Assembly (NCBI GenBank): GCA_012729835.1
Contig: JAAYCK010000054.1
Span: forward strand, 1 to 43,091
Length of the DNA: 43,091 nucleotides
Source: Syntrophomonadaceae bacterium
GTDB lineage: Bacteria; Bacillota; Syntrophomonadia; Syntrophomonadales; Syntrophomonadaceae
Direction of reading: 5' to 3'
The position numbers and the translations under genes are program-made. Below are positions 37,831-43,091 of the stretch, piece by piece. Below the pieces are notes generated by a model. The model saw only the letters and a program-made list of their open reading frames with translations, did not search any database and was not told the DNA's origin. Numbering within the stretch: position 1 is the stretch's first letter; each line of letters begins with the position of its first letter.

Positions 37831-38634
37831 TTAGGCGTATACTCTTTTCTTATTGATGAGATTGATGATAAGTTTTATCTCTCCCTGGCCCCGGTTTAAA
37901 AGTTGAGCCATTTCACATACTGAGTATCCAGCTTCCTGTAATGTCCTGACCGCCAGATAAGGATGCGCTTCGCGCAGTGCTTCCAAATCCTTTGGTTTAA
38001 TAGCACTATTTTTGTAATTCCCAAATGATAATACCCTGTCTGCCAATCCGTCACTCCGGTTTTTAGGTAGTAAACCGCTTTCTAGCAGGGTTAGCTTCTG
38101 TTTGATAGATACGGTGACCTCATAATCTAGAGTGTTTAACTGATTATTTACCGGAAATCCCAACTCCTGCAAGGTTGCCACCAGTTCCTTGCTGTTCATG
38201 TTTAGCTCGCGAGCGAGTTCGTAGACCCTTATTTTATTCTCCTTTAATGGTTCTTCTTCCAGCCATTCAGCTTCAAATTCTTCTTCATAGTTTTCGGGGA
38301 TAGCCTCCACGCTAGTCATTTCCATCAACGCCAGTCGTTGTTCGGTGATCTGTTGGATAGCCAATTGGGTTAGCCGCGCTTCCTCCTGCAGTTGACTTAA
38401 CTCAGCCAACCTGGAATCGAGTCCGTCAACTATGGCTCTCGATATTCCTATACTCTGATCCAGCATACTGTGCAAATCTGTTTTTACGATATGAGCCTCA
38501 TCCACTGTGTTGCGGAATTCCTCATAGAATTTTTCCCATACCCCTTTTCGATAAGACATATAAAATATCCCGCCGAAAACCAGAACCATGCCTGCCAGTA
38601 TCAAGACCGCGTAAATAACGCTCAACCCCCTCAA
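37831..38634 (-). CDS. SwrB-position membrane protein with an IF2N-like domain
   Basis: A 267-residue protein. One N-terminal membrane helix (about residues 5-27) is followed by a coiled-coil-like region (30-110) and an acidic linker. Residues ~134-181 (KIRVYELARELNMNSKELV onward) look like the N-terminal domain of IF2. The C-terminal ~45 residues (YLAVRTLQEAGYSVCEMAQLL) resemble the DUF6115 helix-turn-helix-like end. The position between sigD and rpsB matches B. subtilis swrB, which affects flagellar assembly and sigma-D activity. Start is unclear: TTG at 38634 or 38625, neither ideally spaced from GAGGGGG. Name swrB is not assigned because of the extra domain. Confidence 0.75.
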   Translation of the reverse strand: MRGLSVIYAVLILAGMVLVFGGIFYMSYRKGVWEKFYEEFRNTVDEAHIVKTDLHSMLDQSIGISRAIVDGLDSRLAELSQLQEEARLTQLAIQQITEQRLALMEMTSVEAIPENYEEEFEAEWLEEEPLKENKIRVYELARELNMNSKELVATLQELGFPVNNQLNTLDYEVTVSIKQKLTLLESGLLPKNRSDGLADRVLSFGNYKNSAIKPKDLEALREAHPYLAVRTLQEAGYSVCEMAQLLNRGQGEIKLIINLINKKRVYA

Positions 38635-38660
38635 CGAAGTGTTTTGATAAGTACTCGGTA

Positions 38661-38987
38661 TCAGATGGTAATATCCAAGTGGTTGCTTCCCTGATCTTTA
38701 ACCTTTTGTTTAATCGATTCTTTACCCTTCCGGGTTTCATCATTGTTTTCTTGTTCGCGCTGTTTTTTCTTCTGGTTCTTTTCCTGCTCCTCTTTTTCAT
38801 GCACCAATTTGGACTCATTGCGCAACGGATCGTTTACCCGGCGGGCAATGTTTTCGTTCTGGGCATTTATATTCTGGGTGTTTTCCATTAATTTGTGCTG
38901 GCCTTCCACCTGTTGCGCAGCCTGAATCCTGGCTATATCTCCCGTCTTCTGCACCAGAACCTGCATATCAACGCTTCGGATACTCAT
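38661..38987 (-). CDS. hydrophilic coiled-coil protein of the flagellar operon
   Basis: A 108-residue, highly charged protein. The N-terminus, SIRSVDMQVLVQKTGDIARIQ, reads as a conserved short block. The remainder is rich in K, E, Q and N, with a predicted helical KEEQEKNQKKKQREQEN segment. No family is recognised with confidence. ATG follows AGGGGTGAT. It lies between fapA and the SwrB-like gene and is likely co-transcribed with them. It may be a flagellar accessory or chaperone-like protein. Confidence 0.65.
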   Translation of the reverse strand: MSIRSVDMQVLVQKTGDIARIQAAQQVEGQHKLMENTQNINAQNENIARRVNDPLRNESKLVHEKEEQEKNQKKKQREQENNDETRKGKESIKQKVKDQGSNHLDITI

Positions 38988-39005
38988 TTGCCATCACCCC
39001 TTTGG

Positions 39006-40409
39006 TCAGCGGAGAGAGCCCATTCTGACCTCTCCCTGGTCCATTATAAACTCGCAGTACTTAACCATATCGTTTACTATATAAATGGCCTGACCTATGC
39101 TGATCCTGACCCCAGGATAGGCCACTTCCATTGCTTTGACCTTGGCATTCTGCGTCCGCTGGAACTCCGCTTCCAGTTGCACTACCCGCTTTTCCATCTG
39201 AGTCAGTTCCTGATGCAGATTCTTGAAATAATCAAGCATCTTTATCAGATCAGCCTTTTTCTTGTCGCTGAGGTGCTCCATTGAAATACCGCTGCGCTGG
39301 AAAGCCTGCAGGTTTTGATTGAGATTATCCATGATTTTTTTCTTTTCCGTCCGCATCCGGATTAAATTATGATATTCATCTCTATGTGCCGGATTGACTC
39401 CTACTTCTATTATAGTCTGTGTAGCAAGCTGTGAGCCTAAAACTCTTGCCTCAACCTCATGAGTTGCCTGGATCACGCCTCCAACAATTATTGCTTTGTT
39501 GGAGGATACCCGCACACTCCCTCCTGCCTTAAGACTTGACTGCATGATAGCTTCCTTGATAAGAATGTCTCCGCCAGCTTCAATATGGCTATTCTCTGCA
39601 AAGCGGGCCGTTACATTCTCACCGGCTACCACCTTGCCCTTGGTGCCACCTGCTATTCCGCCTTTTACTATAACATTGCCTGCGGCCTCAACTTCGGCTC
39701 CTTCAATAAACCCATTGACCTCTATGTCGCCGCCAGCTTTAACCCTAAAGCCCGAAGCAATATTCCCCGCGACAACCACGTTTCCAATAAAATCGATATT
39801 TCCGGTAGCATAATCCACATTTCCTTTTACGTGGAATACTGGGTTGACCACTATCTTGTTGCCCTGCAAACTGACATGTCCATCAATTACAGAATATATG
39901 GCGGTTTCTTCCTGATCTATTACGACATTGCTGCCTCTTAAAAGGCGGTTGTCCTTACCCCGGCGAGGTAGTATCTCCTGACCAAAAACATCATGCCCGA
40001 TGGTTCCTTCCGTAGGTGGTACTCTCTCTGCCAGCAGTTGACCGGCTTTAACATTGTTGATCAGGCCCAAATCAAAATAGTCTACATTTCCCTTTTCATC
40101 TACCTTGGGTCCACCTTGTTGGTCAGGAAGCTGAAAATGATATGTTATCTTCGCGTCTTCCCCATTTACTGCTGGTTCACCTTCAGCAATGGTCGTTTCA
40201 TATCCCCAGTTATCCTCCAAAAGTGCTTCTCTGATCCTGTCCTCTTTGATACCGAAGGTTATCCCGGCATCAGCAACTGCCTTTTGGACTTGCTCAAGGG
40301 TAGCCACTTGCCGGTCTTCTCCCGGCGGCATGATCACCAGATGGGCCTTCATTTTATCGCGATCGACCACGACCTTTAATAAGTTCTCTATTGGATTACT
40401 AACGTCCAT
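39006..40409 (-). CDS. fapA: FapA (DUF342) polymer-forming protein
   Basis: A 467-residue protein of the COG1315/DUF342 family. An N-terminal domain (about 1-100) is followed by a beta-helical repeat region. There, G-rich short strands (VHVKGNVDYATGNIDFIGNVVVAGNI, VEAAGNVIVKGGIAGG) recur. A C-terminal coiled coil (KKKIMDNLNQNLQAFQ onward) ends the protein. The family occurs with sigD in clostridial flagellar operons; B. subtilis YlxF-type neighbours differ. The biochemical role is unknown. ATG follows GGGGTGG. Confidence 0.88.
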   Translation of the reverse strand: MDVSNPIENLLKVVVDRDKMKAHLVIMPPGEDRQVATLEQVQKAVADAGITFGIKEDRIREALLEDNWGYETTIAEGEPAVNGEDAKITYHFQLPDQQGGPKVDEKGNVDYFDLGLINNVKAGQLLAERVPPTEGTIGHDVFGQEILPRRGKDNRLLRGSNVVIDQEETAIYSVIDGHVSLQGNKIVVNPVFHVKGNVDYATGNIDFIGNVVVAGNIASGFRVKAGGDIEVNGFIEGAEVEAAGNVIVKGGIAGGTKGKVVAGENVTARFAENSHIEAGGDILIKEAIMQSSLKAGGSVRVSSNKAIIVGGVIQATHEVEARVLGSQLATQTIIEVGVNPAHRDEYHNLIRMRTEKKKIMDNLNQNLQAFQRSGISMEHLSDKKKADLIKMLDYFKNLHQELTQMEKRVVQLEAEFQRTQNAKVKAMEVAYPGVRISIGQAIYIVNDMVKYCEFIMDQGEVRMGSLR

Positions 40410-40423
40410 CTAATCCACCCCCA

Positions 40424-41197
40424 TCAAATCACCATGTATTTCTTCTTCGAAAGGCTTCCCCTCAGCCTAAGAATGGCCTTCGTATGTAACTGGGATATCC
40501 TCGATTCTGACAAGTGCAACACTGCGCCGATTTCCTTAAGAGTTAGGTCTTCGAAGTAGTACAGATAAACAACGGTTTTCTCTCGGTCTGGCAGCCGGGA
40601 GATCGTTTTAGCCAATAGCTCGCGAACCTCCGACAATTCCATTAGTTCCAGTGCATCTGCCGCTTTATGGTCTTCGAGAAGGTCAAGTACCCTTTTTTTA
40701 CGGGCATCTCCTTCATCTCCGGGCAAAAAATCATCTAAAGATATTATAGAGTTGGCCGCCACTTCCCGCAGCAAAGAAGCATACTGATGTTGTGTAATAC
40801 CCAACTCTTCGGCTACTTCATCATCAGTAGCTGCTCGCCCCAGACGGCCCTCCAGATTCTGATACGCCTTTTCCAACTCTTTGCTCTTCTGGCGTACCGA
40901 TACGGGCACCCAATCCATGGCTCGCAGACCATCAATTATGGCTCCCCTTATTCTTGTTATCGCATATGTTTCAAATTTTATATTGCGCTTGTGGTCAAAT
41001 TTTTCTATTGCGTCTATAAGACCTTCTATCCCACAGGAATTGAGTTCATCGATTTCTACTACCGATGACAGATTTATCGCCAGACGTCCAGCGACATATT
41101 TGACCAAATGAGCATAGTGTATGATCAATTCATCCCTGGCTTCGATATCATTATGCTCTTTATATTGAACCCAGGCTACGCTCATGTCAGTTTTCAT
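40424..41197 (-). CDS. sigD: sigma factor sigma-D / FliA
   Basis: A 257-residue sigma-28-type factor for late flagellar and chemotaxis genes. Region 2 begins RDELIIHYAHLVKYVAGRLA and includes DELNSCGIEGLIDAIEKFD. The promoter-melting segment FETYAITRIRGAIIDGLRAMDWVPVSVRQKSKE is characteristic. Region 4 holds LPDREKTVVYLYYFEDLTLKEIG and a helix-turn-helix SESRISQLHTKAILRLR. It follows cheD immediately, as in B. subtilis. The anti-sigma factor FlgM is not in this window. Confidence 0.96.
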   Translation of the reverse strand: MKTDMSVAWVQYKEHNDIEARDELIIHYAHLVKYVAGRLAINLSSVVEIDELNSCGIEGLIDAIEKFDHKRNIKFETYAITRIRGAIIDGLRAMDWVPVSVRQKSKELEKAYQNLEGRLGRAATDDEVAEELGITQHQYASLLREVAANSIISLDDFLPGDEGDARKKRVLDLLEDHKAADALELMELSEVRELLAKTISRLPDREKTVVYLYYFEDLTLKEIGAVLHLSESRISQLHTKAILRLRGSLSKKKYMVI

Positions 41198-41683
41198 CTA
41201 CAATATTCTCTCCCCATGTCCTATGGTTCGTACCAGTAATTCACCGGTTTCAGCATCGAAGGTGATGGTACGGCCATAATTACCTCCAGTATCTCTGGCC
41301 AGTATGGGTATTCTATGTTTATTCAGATGCTTCTCAACTGATACTGCATTGCGTTCTCCGATCTTCATTATGTCGCTCTCACCGGAGAACTTGAACATCT
41401 GCGCCCCTCCTGCAATTTTGGCCTGCAAACGGGATTGACTGGCACCACCCTTCAACATCTGTTCCAGCAGCAATTCAAGGGCAGAGTCGGCAAATTTCGC
41501 TTTATTATCAGCGTTCTTAGCCTGCTCACTGCTGGGAAGCATAATATGGGCCAGGCAAGCCAGCTTTATCTGACGGTCTATAATGCATATTCCTATACAG
41601 GAACCCAGTCCTGCTGTCATTAGTTTATCAGGCGCTCTTGCCATTTTAAGGTCTGCCATGCCGACCTGGATGATATTGGCCAT
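41198..41683 (-). CDS. cheD: chemoreceptor glutamine deamidase CheD
   Basis: A 161-residue CheD. The active-site segment TAGLGSCIGICI holds the catalytic Cys, with AHIMLPSSE carrying the His. CheD deamidates receptor glutamines and binds CheC. Its ATG overlaps the cheC stop codon (TAATG), so the two partners are translated together. Confidence 0.95.
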   Translation of the reverse strand: MANIIQVGMADLKMARAPDKLMTAGLGSCIGICIIDRQIKLACLAHIMLPSSEQAKNADNKAKFADSALELLLEQMLKGGASQSRLQAKIAGGAQMFKFSGESDIMKIGERNAVSVEKHLNKHRIPILARDTGGNYGRTITFDAETGELLVRTIGHGERIL

Positions 41684-42309
41684 TAAAAATTCACTCCAAG
41701 CGCAGTTAAGATAGTATCCAAAGACCCCGGCTCCGGTAACAGGAAAAAGTGGCCTACTACATCATGTTCATCCTTGGTGAATTCTGTTTCCAGTACCAAT
41801 ACATGATCCGCCACTTCTCCAAATTGAGCCAATATAGCATCAAGAACGGCTCCTGCCATATCTATCCCTAAAGCCGGAACCGACGGTATGAACTTCAGGT
41901 TGGTAAACATAGCCAGGGAATTCAAGTAGGTAGCCGACAGAATGTTTCCCAGTTCCATCATAGCTGACATTTCCATTTCGTCAAGGGTTTCTACTTTGGT
42001 CTCGCCGATAATCCGACCCAGCAGCATATCAATCAGTAAGCAGGCCTTCTCTACATCAAGAACAAACAGGATGTTGGACGGAGCCTGACCCTGAACATTA
42101 AAGTAAATACCAACCACATGAAGATCGGGACCGCCAATCAAATCAGGAACCTCCGTGAAAGGAAGGATCTTGACTTTAGGCACCGTCATATCGATCTTGG
42201 CTTTGACCATTTGGGCCAATGCAGTAGCAGCATTGCCGGCACCAATATTGCCTATTTCCTTTAATGCATCCAGCTGAATGTCGGACATTTCGCTGTAGTT
42301 CTCTACCAT
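41683..42309 (-). CDS. cheC: CheY-P phosphatase CheC
   Basis: A 208-residue CheC. Two copies of the E/D-xxx-N active-site motif are present: ALKEIGNIGAGNAATALA near residue 18 and AMMELGNILSATYLNSLA near 118. Both sites appear intact. CheC removes phosphate from CheY-P and is stimulated by CheD. ATG at 42309 follows GGGAGGGG; a GTG/ATG 9 codons upstream is less favoured. Confidence 0.95.
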   Translation of the reverse strand: MVENYSEMSDIQLDALKEIGNIGAGNAATALAQMVKAKIDMTVPKVKILPFTEVPDLIGGPDLHVVGIYFNVQGQAPSNILFVLDVEKACLLIDMLLGRIIGETKVETLDEMEMSAMMELGNILSATYLNSLAMFTNLKFIPSVPALGIDMAGAVLDAILAQFGEVADHVLVLETEFTKDEHDVVGHFFLLPEPGSLDTILTALGVNF

Positions 42310-42342
42310 CTTAACCCCTCCCAACTCCCCAGCCAACTCTTT

Positions 42343-42810
42343 TTATAGATTCAAAATCTTATGTAAATCCAACAAAATGAGCAAGCGTCCTTCTACCTTG
42401 GCTACCCCGCGAATATGCTCAGCCGTGATAGATCCATAGACACTTTCGGTATCCTCAATGTCTGAAGTTTTAAGGCGCAGCACCTCGGAAACCTCATCTA
42501 CTATGATTCCTGCTTTTACATCATCGAATTGAAAGACTATTATTCTCTTATCGTCTTCATTACCCGCTACCTGCAAGTTGAACTTTTTATGCAGGTTTAT
42601 TACCGGGATTATATTTCCCCTGAGGTTTACCACTCCCTCGATATGATGCTCCGCCCGTGGTACACGAGTAATGTCCAGCAGGCGGTTTATCTCTTGTACA
42701 TTTAATATTTCTACTGCATATTCCTCCCGACCTAATTGAAAAGCCACCACCTGGATCTCATCATCGTTGCCAACCGCGCCCTTGAACCGAACATTCTGCA
42801 AATCTTCCAC
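42343..42810 (-). CDS. cheW: chemotaxis coupling protein CheW
   Basis: A 155-residue CheW, the SH3-like adaptor linking receptors and CheA. VVAFQLGREEYAVEILNVQEI, RVPRAEHHIEGVVNLRGNIIPVINL and the IIVDEVSEVLRL segment are typical. GTG follows GGGGGG by 7 bases. It is 14 bases after cheA. Confidence 0.96.
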   Translation of the reverse strand: MEDLQNVRFKGAVGNDDEIQVVAFQLGREEYAVEILNVQEINRLLDITRVPRAEHHIEGVVNLRGNIIPVINLHKKFNLQVAGNEDDKRIIVFQFDDVKAGIIVDEVSEVLRLKTSDIEDTESVYGSITAEHIRGVAKVEGRLLILLDLHKILNL

Positions 42811-42824
42811 ACTCGCACCCCCCT

Positions 42825-43091
42825 CTAAAACAATGTGGCTACATCAAGGATCAGTCGCACATAACCGTCCCCAGCAACTATTGCGCCGGCCAAGCCTGGT
42901 ATGCCAGTCATCAGTTTACCCAATGACTTAATCACGATTTCCTGTTGTCCGATCAAGGTCTGCACGACCAGCCCGATCTGACGCTCAGACTTGCGCACGA
43001 CTACTACATACATCTCTTCTTCATTGTCTTCTCCGGGTACATCCAGGAGCTTCCCTAAACGATACAGCGGGAGAACGTTGCCTCTCAACAT
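42825..43091 (-). CDS. cheA: chemotaxis histidine kinase CheA, C-terminal end (runs off window)
   Basis: The visible 88 residues are the CheW-like regulatory domain that ends CheA. LRGNVLPLYRLGKLLDV at the window edge and IGLVVQTLIGQQEIVIKSLGKLM are typical, with the GYVRLILDVATLF end. The kinase core and phosphotransfer domains lie beyond the window. It is the first gene visible in the chemotaxis run. Confidence 0.92.
   Translation of the reverse strand: MLRGNVLPLYRLGKLLDVPGEDNEEEMYVVVVRKSERQIGLVVQTLIGQQEIVIKSLGKLMTGIPGLAGAIVAGDGYVRLILDVATLF

Overview
The window looks like a chromosomal segment of a motile, endospore-forming, Gram-positive-type anaerobe of the class Clostridia. A relative of Syntrophomonas is a plausible guess, but this is inference from gene content and style, not a database match. 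Supporting points are a PolC-type replicase, an SspF-like spore DNA-binding protein, SigD/CheC/CheD/FapA flagellar genes, the MEP isoprenoid genes dxr and ispG, moderate GC, strong AGGAGG ribosome binding sites and frequent TTG/GTG starts. Nearly all genes are on the minus strand, so the biological reading order runs from 43091 down to 1.

Right end (43091 to 37801): the distal part of a flagellar/chemotaxis operon, cheA (partial)-cheW-cheC-cheD-fliA(sigD)-fapA-small hydrophilic protein-SwrB-like membrane protein, closed by a clear terminator. Next (37767 to 28601): promoter, then rpsB-tsf-pyrH-frr-uppS-cdsA-(YtvI-like permease)-dxr-rseP-ispG, covering translation elongation, UMP synthesis, ribosome recycling, undecaprenyl and phospholipid synthesis and the MEP pathway. 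Then an MgtC-like membrane gene and polC. A new promoter at 23925 starts rimP-nusA-rnpM(ylxR)-ylxQ-infB-rbfA-nrnA-truB-ribF, followed by rpsO-pnp and a YlxY-like deacetylase, DacF-like carboxypeptidase, M16 peptidase, dut and ylmC. This order closely follows the Bacillus subtilis swrB to ymxH segment, so most calls are supported by both protein motifs and synteny. Two small plus-strand membrane-protein genes interrupt the order between pnp and the deacetylase gene.

Left end (7655 to 1): a more loosely organised region with a small HTH protein, guaB overlapping a second mgtC-like gene, an SASP gene, a radical SAM protein, a DUF47/PhoU-like protein, a plus-strand corA, an MBL-fold hydrolase, a lipoprotein, a zinc-ribbon protein and the start of an alpha/beta hydrolase.

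Most interesting points: (1) corA is preceded by its own promoter and a 30-codon upstream ORF beginning MEPIPE, with mutually exclusive RNA pairings that could expose or hide the corA ribosome binding site. This is a candidate Mg2+-sensing leader resembling enterobacterial mgtL in logic. (2) PolC lacks the DnaQ-type proofreading exonuclease normally inserted in its PHP domain. (3) The SwrB-like protein carries a domain closely resembling the IF2 N-terminal domain encoded by infB in the same window. (4) pnp appears to start at an AUA codon. There are also several dispersed palindromic repeat families, a 39-bp coding minisatellite in infB and probable leader attenuators. No rRNA, tRNA, CRISPR array, IS transposase gene or prophage was seen.
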